DNA of 64,000 bases from JACRGC01 sp041305345 (GTDB lineage: Archaea > Micrarchaeota > Micrarchaeia > Norongarragalinales > SBBD01), in assembly GCA_041305345.1 (NCBI GenBank), contig JBFYLP010000005.1, forward strand, positions 186,001 to 250,000, written 5' to 3'. A program made the position numbers and the translations under genes. Shown one piece after another: positions 1 through 8,197 of the stretch. The notes below the pieces were generated by a model, which was given only the letters and a program-made list of their open reading frames with translations, was not told where the DNA came from and did not search any database. Each line of letters opens with the position of its first letter. Within the stretch, counting starts at the first letter, position 1.

Positions 1-3000
1 ACCAGCCCGTGCAGCTCCAGTTTTCGGTGCACGGGATTGCCGATGGCGATGGGGAAACGGAAGGAGAAGCGGAAGGCGAGGGACTCGAACTGGGGTTGGG
101 GGATGCGGATGGACTGGGCGAAGCCGTGGCAGGCACCCAGAGGGTTATTTCATCCACCCACGCATCGCCCTTGTAATCGTCAGAGTGCGGCTCCCCTATG
201 TAAAGGTATTCGGCGGGGTTGCCCATTGCATAAATCAGGTTCAGCGGCACAGGCGTGGTTTCCTCTAGCAGATTTAAGCCGGAGTCGTAAAGCCGCTCGA
301 TGATCGCGTTGTTCGACTTTTCAAATTCGACGTAATAGTACGCGTTGGGGTCATAAGTTTGCGCAACTTCCCAGTTCCAGGAGTACGTATGCCAACTGCC
401 TCCCGACCATGTGCGGAGCAGGTTGCCCATCGAATTGGTTTCCGGCGCCATATAGACCATGTAAAAAGGATGAACAACGCGCGTTCCTGATTCAAGATGG
501 TCGTCGGAATCCATGTTGACCTTCCGGTGGTAATGCCACCAGCTCTCCTGGCACTGCGTGCCGGTGCAAACCGCATCCGAAATCACGAGCCAGTAGAATC
601 CGTTCTCGTAGTCGCCGCCGTGGGTATTGAAGAGGGGATTATTGATGTCGGCGGAAGTATAGCTGGTGACGTCATAATTTACACGGCCGACTTTTGCCCG
701 TATCTTATATTGCGATGGCAGGATGTTCGTGCTTCTAAGCAATGCGGCCTGTTCGAAGAGGGGGGTTTGGAAATGGGCTTCCTGGTTTTCAATTGTGATC
801 TGGCCGCCGTTCACGTAATGCGGGGTGAGCCAGCCGCCCATCCCGAATGGCACGTTGCTTTGGATGCTTGCAACGGAGTCAAAATTTTCCTGGTTCGAAA
901 TCACCCAGTTGATCGGCGAGGGTGAAGCCGAGGGGCTTGGCGAAATGGTCGGGGAAGGGACAACCGAAGGGGAGGGGCTTGGCGCAGGCGGGCAGTTGTC
1001 GTTTGGATTGTTATCGATGCATTGGCCCCAAATGCTTGAAGAGCAAGTTTGGGAGCCAGAGCAGCCTTGGGAAGTTGTGCATGATTGCGTTGCACCGTTC
1101 TGGCAGGGAGTTGTGGTGAAAACGAACGTTTCGGTGCGGGATTGGGTCATGTCGATTGAATTACGGGTGATTGTCTGGCCGTTGTAGGTGAACTGCACGG
1201 AGTATGGGGAATACATCGTGATTGTTGGCGCGTTGCCTCTCCCAATTATCGTCTGCTCCGTGACTGCTGCCTGGAAGATGCCGCCGGAATCCGATGTACC
1301 GGTTGCTGTTTGGGCGCCGGTACGGTCAAGGATTATCGCTGATGCGCCCTGAATGGGATTGCCGTTCTGGTCCTGTGCCTTCAAGGTGAGGTACCATTTT
1401 AGAGTGATGTCGCGGGAGCCATATTGCCAATAGGTGATGTCGTGGGTGCTTGCACCGCCTTCTGCGGTATTATTTGTCATTAACGTGTCAGTGTCCCCCT
1501 CGTATCCGCCGTATATGGTCTTGAAGCCGGATAGTGCATCGCTTGCCTTCACGAACCGGTTGTTCGAAAGGTACGAGTGGCGCGCACTGCCATAATCGTT
1601 CCCGAGAACGACGATGCGGTCGTTGCTCTTGAATGTGTTGCCATATATGTACTTTGTAAGGCTGTCGGTTGAGGTGTCGGTGTTCAGGTCGAGTGCGATT
1701 CCGTGGATGCCAGGAAAAGCGGTTGGCCCATCGGCCGAAGTAACATGGGCCTCCACGTAGTTATTGTAGAAATATAGGGGCCCGTATGCCGCAGAGGATG
1801 AGCCGAGCCTTGCAACTGCAATGGAGGTGTCCTGCCCTGCTGCGGGGAAGCCCTTCCCCCCATAGCCGATGAACGTGTTGTTGTAAACGCTGAAATTGCC
1901 TATGCCATACCTCATCCAGATAGCCTTCGCGGTCCAGTCCCTTTCCTCCTGCGGGCCATCCCTAACCTCCACGTAATTGTTGTAGATTGCGCCGCTTCTT
2001 GCGCCCGACTCGACGAAAATGCCGCTGCCCCTTTGCGTGTTGATGCTGTTGTCGTGGAAGGAATTGAATGAGGCAAGATGGCTATTCCAGCCGGATGTGG
2101 CGATCGCGTATGAGTGGATTGCGGTCGATACGACGTTGATTTGGTTGCCGTAAATCTCGTTGTTGTTTGCATCGGTTGCAACGACTATCCCAACTCCCGA
2201 ATATGGTATCACGTTGTGGTGTATTTTTGAACCGGTTATGTGTTCCGCCATTATCGCGGCGGCATACCAGACCACATCGTGGCTATAGTGCGTGCGCCTC
2301 ACGTTTTGGTTGATCGTGCTGTGGTGGATGTCGTGGCTGGTGCCTGCGGCGCTGATTCCAACCGAATCGGGGCCGTTGACTTCGATGTCGAGGTTGCCAA
2401 TTTCGCAGTTTGAACTGCCGGTTGCCAGAAATATGCCCTTGGAATAATACGATTTTGCCTGCCCCTGCCGGATTCGGCCATTGATGATTCGTATGTTAGA
2501 ATATGAGCCAACAGATATGGCCCGGTCATCATAAGGCTTAACCTCGATGGCATCCAGGTAGATGTCGCGCGTGTTCGTCGGCAGGCTTGCTTCCGGCTGG
2601 AATCTGAGCAATGCCCTTACGTTTGATTGGCTGACGGTGAATTGGCACCGGAATCCCGTGGAGCCGAGGTAGCCATTGCCATTGGCAGCGCCCCAAACGT
2701 CGGTATGGTCGTTGTCATAAAACCCCGACCTTCCAAGCGTTCCAACGCCGGGAGTGACGTTGGTGCCATAGCATCTGGTCGTCTGAAGCGGCACATCAAG
2801 GGTGCCGACAACCTGCCTTGCGGCATCGAGTCCGTGCGTGTTGATCATGAAGGAAAGAGCATAACGCCTGCCCGTTTCCAATGTGAACTGGCTGGAAATC
2901 ACGTACTGGAGCGTGGTTGGCACGGAAAATTTCAGCACGGATGCGCCAATTTCCTCAGTATGCCAAGAACCCCTTGCAGCCGGGAAAGAGGATGTGACGC

Positions 3001-3355
3001 TTGCTGACGGTGCCTGCGAAAGGTCCCAGCCGGAAGCGCCGGACTCGAAGTTGAAATTGGGCACAATCACAGGTGCGCTGTTGCCGTAGGTCAGGGTTTT
3101 TTCATTGAGATCAAGCACGACGTTGGATGCGCTTATGGAAAAGCAACTCCCGGTGCAGGAGATGTCATTGATTAGGAGGTAATATGAATTGGCCTGGCTT
3201 AGGGTTTGCGCATCGAAGGAGGAGGGACCGGAACTTAATTCCCGGCAGGTCTTTCCCGCAAGCACGGAAGCGGGCACCGCTGCGCAAGAGGCATATGCGG
3301 CGGCGGCGAAAGGGATCGATAGCAATAATGCAAGGAATATGGCAGAGTACCTCAT
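1..3355 (-). CDS. Large secreted parallel beta-helix surface protein, C-terminus cut by window edge
   Basis: Open frame of 1118 codons from ATG at 3355, preceded by a GAGGTG ribosome-binding site; the stop lies outside the window. Residues 1-21 form a signal peptide (Arg-Tyr then a Leu/Ala-rich core). About residues 280-600 are Asn-rich and read as a right-handed beta-helix of the NosD/pectate-lyase kind (repeated I-x-N-N turns such as HDNSIN, IYGNTF). Then come a carboxypeptidase-regulatory-like fold (about 640-700), a Cys-rich segment (CQNGATQSC...GCSGSQTC), a Pro-Ser linker (about 785-815), a lectin/concanavalin-like stretch, a second Pro-Ser linker (about 1075-1107) and the start of another Cys segment. 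Likely exported and displayed on the cell surface; ligand or substrate unknown. A polysaccharide-degrading role is possible but no catalytic residues were identified. Confidence 0.85.
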   Translation of the reverse strand, partial: MRYSAIFLALLLSIPFAAAAYASCAAVPASVLAGKTCRELSSGPSSFDAQTLSQANSYYLLINDISCTGSCFSISASNVVLDLNEKTLTYGNSAPVIVPNFNFESGASGWDLSQAPSASVTSSFPAARGSWHTEEIGASVLKFSVPTTLQYVISSQFTLETGRRYALSFMINTHGLDAARQVVGTLDVPLQTTRCYGTNVTPGVGTLGRSGFYDNDHTDVWGAANGNGYLGSTGFRCQFTVSQSNVRALLRFQPEASLPTNTRDIYLDAIEVKPYDDRAISVGSYSNIRIINGRIRQGQAKSYYSKGIFLATGSSNCEIGNLDIEVNGPDSVGISAAGTSHDIHHSTINQNVRRTHYSHDVVWYAAAIMAEHITGSKIHHNVIPYSGVGIVVATDANNNEIYGNQINVVSTAIHSYAIATSGWNSHLASFNSFHDNSINTQRGSGIFVESGARSGAIYNNYVEVRDGPQEERDWTAKAIWMRYGIGNFSVYNNTFIGYGGKGFPAAGQDTSIAVARLGSSSAAYGPLYFYNNYVEAHVTSADGPTAFPGIHGIALDLNTDTSTDSLTKYIYGNTFKSNDRIVVLGNDYGSARHSYLSNNRFVKASDALSGFKTIYGGYEGDTDTLMTNNTAEGGASTHDITYWQYGSRDITLKWYLTLKAQDQNGNPIQGASAIILDRTGAQTATGTSDSGGIFQAAVTEQTIIGRGNAPTITMYSPYSVQFTYNGQTITRNSIDMTQSRTETFVFTTTPCQNGATQSCTTSQGCSGSQTCSSSIWGQCIDNNPNDNCPPAPSPSPSVVPSPTISPSPSASPSPINWVISNQENFDSVASIQSNVPFGMGGWLTPHYVNGGQITIENQEAHFQTPLFEQAALLRSTNILPSQYKIRAKVGRVNYDVTSYTSADINNPLFNTHGGDYENGFYWLVISDAVCTGTQCQESWWHYHRKVNMDSDDHLESGTRVVHPFYMVYMAPETNSMGNLLRTWSGGSWHTYSWNWEVAQTYDPNAYYYVEFEKSNNAIIERLYDSGLNLLEETTPVPLNLIYAMGNPAEYLYIGEPHSDDYKGDAWVDEITLWVPATASPSPSASPNPSSSPSPSASPSVSPSPSAIPCTENWSCTGW

Positions 3356-3394
3356 ACGAACACCTCGTGGCGATTGTTAAAATTATCCGGCAAG

Positions 3395-3405
3395 CATATA
3401 TATAC
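3395..3405 (-). promoter_or_regulatory. TATA box of the beta-helix surface protein gene
   Basis: An uninterrupted TATATATA stretch lies about 45 bp before the ATG at 3355. Transcription about 25 bp downstream would leave a short leader containing the GAGGTG site, so this gene is probably leadered. Confidence 0.55.
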
Positions 3406-3430
3406 TTAAGGAGTGGGGGGGAATTAAACC

Positions 3431-3441
3431 AAAAATAAATA
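3431..3441 (+). promoter_or_regulatory. TATA box of msrA
   Basis: AAAAATAAATA is centred about 28 bp before the msrA ATG and no Shine-Dalgarno is present, which fits a leaderless archaeal transcript. It is back to back with the promoter of the surface-protein gene. Confidence 0.5.
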
Positions 3442-3464
3442 TCCGATACTGCGCAAGCATATTT

Positions 3465-3992
3465 ATGAAAATCGAATCCATCGTCCTGGGGGGCGGGTGC
3501 TCTTGGTGCACCGAGGCGGTGTTTGGGATGATAAAAGGGGTGATAGCGGTAACCCCGGGCTACGCGGGTGGATTCAAGAAGAATCCCTCGTATGAGGAGG
3601 TATGCGCCGGAAATACGGGCCATGCGGAGGTTGTAAAAATCGATTATGATCCGAAAAGCGTTTCATTGGAGGAGCTGCTTGGGGTATTTTTCCTTGCACA
3701 CGATCCCACCCAGATCAATAGGCAGGGAAGCGATGTCGGAACGCAATACAGATCGATTATTCTGTGCACCAATGCAAAACAGATTAAGGAGGCAAAGGAG
3801 CGCATCAAATTCACCCAGAAGGGGTTTGAGGGGAAAATCGCAACGGAAGTAAAAAAGCTTGGAGAGTTCTATGCAGCCGAGGATTACCACATCAAATTTT
3901 TCGAAAAGAACCCGCAGCACGCATATTGCAGGCTCGTGATCTCCCCAAAGCTCGAAAAGGTCCGGAAGGAACTGGGCAGTCGAAGGCAATAG
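3465..3992 (+). CDS. msrA: Peptide-methionine (S)-S-oxide reductase MsrA
   Basis: 175 aa, normal for a single-domain MsrA. It reduces methionine-S-sulfoxide in proteins, probably with thioredoxin as donor. The N-terminal catalytic motif is GGGCSWCTEAVF with the nucleophile at Cys12. The usual GCFWC has Phe where this protein has Ser13, an uncommon variant of a residue that lines the methyl pocket. Other family marks are present: YAGG, the VCAGNTGHAE block, the HDPTQINRQGSDVGTQYRS block and AEDYHIKFF. A Cys near the C-terminus (HAYCRLV) may act in disulfide resolution. The next gene starts 45 bp downstream behind its own TATA-like element. Confidence 0.93.
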   Translation: MKIESIVLGGGCSWCTEAVFGMIKGVIAVTPGYAGGFKKNPSYEEVCAGNTGHAEVVKIDYDPKSVSLEELLGVFFLAHDPTQINRQGSDVGTQYRSIILCTNAKQIKEAKERIKFTQKGFEGKIATEVKKLGEFYAAEDYHIKFFEKNPQHAYCRLVISPKLEKVRKELGSRRQ

Positions 3993-4037
3993 GGGCAATG
4001 AATGCCATTAAAAAAGCGGAACTGAAAAAAAATAGCT

Positions 4038-4946
4038 ATGCGCGCACTTGTAACAGGCGGAACCGGCTTCATCGGATCCAATCTGGTCAAACACCTTCTT
4101 AGGGAGGGTTGGGAAGTTGTGGCAACAGGCAGGGAGGGGGAGCAGCGCATCCCGGAAATCGGGAATTCGCTTATCACAGGCGACCTTGGGGAGATCGACT
4201 GGAATTCCCTTGGCAAATTTGATGCCGTTTTCCACCAGGCGGCAATAACGGATACGCTAATAGCCGATGAAAAGGAAATGATGCGCGTTAATTACGAAGC
4301 ATCAAAAAGGCTTTTTGAGGCTGCAGCAAAGGCTGGATGCAGGAGGATAGTATATGCATCATCAACGGCGGTTTATGGTGCTAGAGCCGTGCCCTATAGG
4401 GAAAGCGATGAGGCGGTTCCGCTTAATGCGTATGGAAGGTCGAAATTGGAGCTGGATTTGTATGCAGCGGTTTTTTCAGCCAAGAATCCGGAAGTGCGCG
4501 TAGTGGGGCTTAGGTACTGCAACGTATACGGGCCCGGCGAGGGCCACAAGGGCAAAATGGCCAGCATGGCATACCAGCTTGCGCAGCAGATGGTAAAGGG
4601 AAACCCCAGATTATTCAAATGGGGAGAGCAGAAGCGGGATTACATTTATGTGGATGACGTCGTTGAAGCCAACCTTCTGGCCCTGAATGCAAGGAAAAGC
4701 ATCGTGGTGAATTGCGGCAGCGGCCGGGCAAGGTCATTCAATGAGCTCTTTGGGATTTTGGCAAAAACAAGCGGCTTGCAAAGGGATGTGGAATACATCG
4801 ACAACCCCTATGCCGCAGTTTACCAGAACCATACCGAATGCGAAATGTCACTTGCAAAAAAAGGGATAGGCTTTTCGCCAAAAACCTCTCTTGAGGAGGG
4901 CATCAGGAAATATTTTGAAACGCGCTCGTTATTCGGGCAAACATAA
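4038..4946 (+). CDS. NAD-dependent sugar-nucleotide epimerase, HldD/RfaD-like
   Basis: 302 aa, extended short-chain dehydrogenase. The Rossmann motif GGTGFIGSN is at the N-terminus, the SST and YGRSK (YxxxK) catalytic residues are near residues 110-140, and the NVYGPGEGHKGKMASM block closely resembles ADP-glycero-manno-heptose 6-epimerases. A substrate in the heptose or UDP-hexose class is therefore likely for glycan or surface-polysaccharide synthesis, but the exact sugar cannot be set from sequence alone. A CATTAAAAAAG element about 25 bp before the ATG fits a leaderless start. The lipoprotein gene downstream begins 2 nt after its stop, so the two are probably co-transcribed. Confidence 0.85.
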   Translation: MRALVTGGTGFIGSNLVKHLLREGWEVVATGREGEQRIPEIGNSLITGDLGEIDWNSLGKFDAVFHQAAITDTLIADEKEMMRVNYEASKRLFEAAAKAGCRRIVYASSTAVYGARAVPYRESDEAVPLNAYGRSKLELDLYAAVFSAKNPEVRVVGLRYCNVYGPGEGHKGKMASMAYQLAQQMVKGNPRLFKWGEQKRDYIYVDDVVEANLLALNARKSIVVNCGSGRARSFNELFGILAKTSGLQRDVEYIDNPYAAVYQNHTECEMSLAKKGIGFSPKTSLEEGIRKYFETRSLFGQT

Positions 4947-4948
4947 AA

Positions 4949-5902
4949 ATGATTGCAATGAAATTCCTCTTGATTATCGCCATCCTAATTTTTCCTTTGT
5001 TCGCCGGTTGCACGCAAAGCCAGGTGCAAGCTGTTAAAACAAGGCAGGAGGCGCTGCCTTCCGACACGGAAAAATTCACCCCGGAAATGGATGACCACCC
5101 GCCGATTATGCACTCGGATGAATGGGAGGCGCCAGTTCCCTTGGGAGCGTCGATCAATACGAAGGGCGCGGAGGATTCGCCTTTCGTTTTGCCCGATGGG
5201 AGTGGCCTTTACTTCTTCTTCACGCCGGATGTAAGAGTACCTGTGGAAAAGCAGCTTTTGGATGGCGTAACTGGAATATATGTTTCCAAATGGGCGGGAA
5301 ACGGATGGGTGGAAGCAGAGCGCGTGATGCTGCAAGACCCAGGCAGGCTCGCCCTTGACGGCTGCGAATTCGTGCAGGGGAACACGATGCTTTTCTGCTC
5401 GGCAAGGGAAGGGTATGAGGGGCTGCACTGGTTTTCTGCTAAATACTCGGAGGGAAAATGGCGGAATTGGAAGAATGCCGATTTTGAGAAGGGATACGAG
5501 GTGGGAGAGCTCCATATCACAAGGGATGGGAAGGAGCTTTACTTCCATTCCCAGAAGGCTCCGGGAAAGGGCGGGTACGATGTGTGGATGTCGGAAAATA
5601 AGAACGGAAAATGGCAAGCACCGAAAAATTTGGAAGCAATAAATACTCCTGAAAACGAAGGGTGGCCGTTCGTTTCCCACGATGGGAAGGAGCTGTGGTT
5701 CCTAAGGACGCATATGGGAAGCCCGGCAATATTTCGGTCAATTGGAAATGAGTCTGGCTGGTCAAGGCCGGAACTGATCGTATCCCAATTCGCAGGCGAG
5801 CCTACGCTTGATGATGCGGGGAACTTGTATTTCGTGCACCACTATTACAAGGAAGGGACCATGATGGAAGCTGACATCTACTTCGCCGCAAGGAAAAAGT
5901 GA
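4949..5902 (+). CDS. Lipoprotein with WD40-like PD40 (TolB-type) beta-propeller repeats
   Basis: 317 aa. The N-terminus is a signal peptide ending in a lipobox-like LFAGC (Cys about residue 21), so it is probably lipid-anchored outside the cell. The body has several PD40-type blades with the pattern DGKELYFHS / DGKELWFLRT / DDAGNLYFVHH, repeated about every 50 residues from residue 70 to the end, as in OmpA/TolB-associated propellers. A second in-frame ATG at 4958 could also be the start. The gene abuts the epimerase gene upstream. Ligand unknown; a role in binding glycan or protein partners at the surface is only inference. Confidence 0.8.
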   Translation: MIAMKFLLIIAILIFPLFAGCTQSQVQAVKTRQEALPSDTEKFTPEMDDHPPIMHSDEWEAPVPLGASINTKGAEDSPFVLPDGSGLYFFFTPDVRVPVEKQLLDGVTGIYVSKWAGNGWVEAERVMLQDPGRLALDGCEFVQGNTMLFCSAREGYEGLHWFSAKYSEGKWRNWKNADFEKGYEVGELHITRDGKELYFHSQKAPGKGGYDVWMSENKNGKWQAPKNLEAINTPENEGWPFVSHDGKELWFLRTHMGSPAIFRSIGNESGWSRPELIVSQFAGEPTLDDAGNLYFVHHYYKEGTMMEADIYFAARKK

Positions 5903-5918
5903 CCTTGGGAAAAAACGC

Positions 5919-6410
5919 CTACTTGATCGATTCGATGTCCTCAAGGAGGTTTTCGAGGTCCTCCTCGTGCTTCACTTCATCCTCAAGAATCTGCCGGATC
6001 ATGTGGAAAGTAATTGGGTCGCTTCCAAGCTTGACTTTCTCAAGGATTTTCGAATAGACCTCGATGGCGCACTGCTCGCCCTTGATGTTCTGCTTTAGGA
6101 TCGGTTTTACATTCACGTCTTTTGGCGCATCATAGCCGCAATTTGATTTCCTTGGGTGTTCCGCAGGGTCGATCAGGGGCGTTCCTCCAAGCGTAACAAT
6201 GCGGTCGGCAAGCATGTTCGCGTGCTTGAATTCCTCCTCCGCGTGCTCCTTAAGTTCCGCTTCGACTTCTGGCCTCATCGGGCCTTTCACGATCTTCGCA
6301 GCCACCCAGTACTGGTAGTACGCGAGCCACTCGTCCGCAAGGGCCTTGTTTAGCATTTCAATCAGTTCCTTCACGTTCATTCCCACTATCTGGGCGCCTT
6401 TTGTTCCCAT
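5919..6410 (-). CDS. Ferritin-like di-iron protein (DPSL/thioferritin type)
   Basis: 163 aa four-helix protein. Candidate di-iron ligands are Glu27, Glu60/His63 (EEEFKH), Glu112 and Glu145/His148 (EDEVKH). Cys91 and Cys114 flank the centre (NCGYDAP and GEQCAIEVY), a pattern known from Dps-like thioferritins of archaea, where a cysteine pair sits near the metal site. Such proteins form 12-mers that take up iron and consume peroxide. The ATG at 6410 has a GAGGTTGAT site; a second Met at residue 11 is less likely. Transcribed towards the PD40 lipoprotein gene. MsrA, SOD and peroxiredoxin elsewhere in the window agree with an oxidative-stress role. Confidence 0.85.
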   Translation of the reverse strand: MGTKGAQIVGMNVKELIEMLNKALADEWLAYYQYWVAAKIVKGPMRPEVEAELKEHAEEEFKHANMLADRIVTLGGTPLIDPAEHPRKSNCGYDAPKDVNVKPILKQNIKGEQCAIEVYSKILEKVKLGSDPITFHMIRQILEDEVKHEEDLENLLEDIESIK

Positions 6411-6469
6411 AAGATCAACCTCGTAATTGTATGCCTCCGGCTCTTTTTATCGTTTTGCTTTAACTGATT

Positions 6470-6495
6470 GCCCAAAAAAATAAGCCACGATGGGC
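6470..6495 (-). terminator. Possible T-tract terminator
   Basis: On the minus strand GCCCA and TGGGC enclose a T7 run. It lies about 115 nt beyond the stop of the small membrane protein gene and before the ferritin-like promoter. The rest of 6411-6607 shows no convincing gene. Confidence 0.3.
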
Positions 6496-6607
6496 ATTTA
6501 GGCAATATTGCAAACCAGCACCAATGCAGGCTTGTGGTAACGCAAAAGCTGGAAATAAAACGGGAATGGAATTGGCACCCTGCCACGCTCCGGCTTTTAG
6601 AACTTGC

Positions 6608-6793
6608 CTAATTCTTCCTGGTAAGCCAAACGCCAATTGCAAGGAAGGCTATGCCGATCGCTGCAACCGTGCTTGGGACCTTGTGCCAGCCAACCCAGAA
6701 ATCAATTGAGTTGAAAATTACTAGGAAGAGGCCTATAACCATCAGCAGTATGCCCAGGTTCCCGTCCTTGTTCGCTTCGCCTTTCTTTGCCAT
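6608..6793 (-). CDS. Small membrane protein with two predicted helices
   Basis: 61 aa from ATG at 6793, with a GGTGAG site upstream. Short charged N-terminus (AKKGEANKDG), a hydrophobic segment at about residues 13-29 and another at about 42-56, ending in TRKN. No family recognised. It lies in the same orientation as the XRE/DUF2178 pair but about 100 bp further on, so it may have its own transcript. Confidence 0.65.
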   Translation of the reverse strand: MAKKGEANKDGNLGILLMVIGLFLVIFNSIDFWVGWHKVPSTVAAIGIAFLAIGVWLTRKN

Positions 6794-6889
6794 CAAATCT
6801 CACCCTTTTTCCCTCATAACCTAAATTGCGCCCCGAATTTAAAGGTTGGCTTCCGGGTAGGCGGGCTTGAAGCGCGGGGGGATGATTAT

Positions 6890-7087
6890 TCATTTTTTAT
6901 CAAAAACGAAAACGTCATCGATTTTGGCCTTTAGCGCCTTTGCAACAAGGTAGGCAAGCTTGAGGGAGGGGTTGTACTTGCCCAGCTCCAGAAATACGAT
7001 CGTTTCCCTGCGGACACCAACTTTCATTGCAAGGTCCTCCTGCGTCAGGTCGAATCTTGCCCTGAATTCCCGTATACGGTTCCTCAT
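6890..7087 (-). CDS. XRE-family HTH regulator, minimal form
   Basis: 65 aa, almost only an HTH_3 domain: LTQEDLAMKVGVRRETIVFLELG spans the helix-turn-helix, followed by YNPSLKLAYLVAKALKAKIDDVF. This compact YgzD-like form is usual in archaeal pairs with a membrane protein of the DUF2178 type. The start overlaps the stop of the DUF2178 gene, so the two are translated together. It probably represses its own operon through the TAACA-N3-TGTTA repeats at 7536-7590. Binding to those repeats is inferred from position. Confidence 0.88.
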   Translation of the reverse strand: MRNRIREFRARFDLTQEDLAMKVGVRRETIVFLELGKYNPSLKLAYLVAKALKAKIDDVFVFDKK

Positions 7088-7512
7088 CCGACATCCCCCT
7101 TATGGTTGTAATATATCCAGAAAATCACGAAGCTTGCAACCATGGCAAGCATGATTATCAGCGCGGTAGAGTAGGGCGTCAACTTCTGCCAACCATATTT
7201 TGAAATGTCTGTTTCTGAAAAATACATGATTGCCAGGATGAAGTAAAGCATTACGAGGTATGCACTTGCCATCGCCTTATCCATAATCCTTCTTGAGCGC
7301 TCATCTTCGAGTGGCAATTTTTTCTTGGCGAGGGGGTAGTTCCTTTTGAAATAAAAAATCGCAAATACCAGGATAATTATGCCTACGATAAGCACTGTTG
7401 AGCTTTCCGCAAACTCCTTCCCGAAGCCTGCAAAGAGTGCCCAGATGATGAAGGTTAATGCAATGATCCCTGCAAGCACAACGCGAACCGTCAATTTCCT
7501 CTCTTCACCCAT
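7084..7512 (-). CDS. DUF2178-type four-helix membrane protein
   Basis: 142 aa from ATG at 7512; the GGTGAT six bases upstream is the ribosome site, so an in-frame GTG at 7521 is unlikely to be the start. Four hydrophobic segments (about 10-30, 38-55, 83-100 and 115-135) surround a cytoplasmic loop with LEDERSRRIMDKAMASAY, typical of DUF2178. The function of the family is unknown. It overlaps the XRE regulator by 4 nt (ATGA), a common archaeal pairing that suggests a membrane sensor or regulator partner. Confidence 0.82.
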   Translation of the reverse strand: MGEERKLTVRVVLAGIIALTFIIWALFAGFGKEFAESSTVLIVGIIILVFAIFYFKRNYPLAKKKLPLEDERSRRIMDKAMASAYLVMLYFILAIMYFSETDISKYGWQKLTPYSTALIIMLAMVASFVIFWIYYNHKGDVG

Positions 7513-7535
7513 AACAATCACCTGTTGCTTGTTTC

Positions 7536-7590
7536 TAACATTTTGTTAAGCATTTCTAACATAATGTTATATAAATCTAACATTTATAAG
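7536..7590 (-). promoter_or_regulatory. Operator array and promoter of the DUF2178-XRE operon
   Basis: Two perfect 13-bp dyads, TAACATTTTGTTA (7536-7548) and TAACATAATGTTA (7557-7569), and a third copy of the left half (TAACA at 7578) are spaced exactly 21 bp apart, two helical turns. The minus-strand TATA box ATTTATATAA (7567-7576) lies at the edge of the middle dyad, and the expected start site near 7546 falls in the first. This is the layout of an autorepressor operator; the obvious ligand is the 65-aa XRE protein. Confidence 0.7.
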
Positions 7591-7625
7591 CCTTTACATA
7601 TCCCTTCGGCTTGAAGAAACCGCAC

Positions 7626-8189
7626 CTATTCGGAAAACTCCTGCGCTTCGTAAACGGAGAATTTCATGCCCCTGGGGTTGCGCCAATCATCCGCAGGCAA
7701 GCTAGCCTTCAGGCATAAATGTGAAAGGAATTCCTCCTTCTTTGGAATCTCATCCCATACGGCGGGGATGAAAATCGCGCTGCAAGGGCCCCTCTCGACC
7801 AACAATCCGTGCTTTCCTGGCTTTATTTTTTTAAGCAGGTCGCCAGCACCCCTAACTTTCAATTCCTTCAGGGGGGATAGCACGGAAATCGAGATGCTAA
7901 TCGAGGGCAGTTCAGAATGGTCGACTTGAGGGAAGCGCGGATCGTGGGTTGCGGCATAAACAGCAAAATCGCGAACATTGCGCACCAATGTCTGCTCGGT
8001 TTCCGTTGAGCCGATGCAGCCCCTCAACTTTCCGGCTTTGTGGAGCGTCACAAAGCACGGCCGTTTGCTAAGAAGCATCGAAGGCAGTTTTACGGGTAGC
8101 GCGTGCGGCTCGCGGTCTTGCAGGTGCGCCAGTATCGAATCCCTTGCGTGCTTAAGCAGAAGCCCTTGCCATTTTTTCCCGATGACCAT
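7626..8189 (-). CDS. amrA: AMMECR1-domain protein (AmmeMemoRadiSam system protein A)
   Basis: 187 aa, the size of a single AMMECR1 domain. The invariant LRGCIG motif (residues about 55-60) is present, followed by AVYAATHDPRFPQV and the SISISVLSPLKEL strand. Biochemical function of the family is unsettled. It is the last gene of a tight operon: 8 nt separate it from the MEMO-family gene upstream, and the radical SAM partner precedes that. The three-gene linkage is the defining feature of the AmmeMemoRadiSam system. Confidence 0.92.
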   Translation of the reverse strand: MVIGKKWQGLLLKHARDSILAHLQDREPHALPVKLPSMLLSKRPCFVTLHKAGKLRGCIGSTETEQTLVRNVRDFAVYAATHDPRFPQVDHSELPSISISISVLSPLKELKVRGAGDLLKKIKPGKHGLLVERGPCSAIFIPAVWDEIPKKEEFLSHLCLKASLPADDWRNPRGMKFSVYEAQEFSE

Positions 8190-8197
8190 GCCTCAAA

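Noticed and set aside
3165..3623. Long minus-strand frame across the msrA promoter
   Set aside because: It lies over the start of the beta-helix gene in another frame and reads across both promoters; composition fits a shadow frame.
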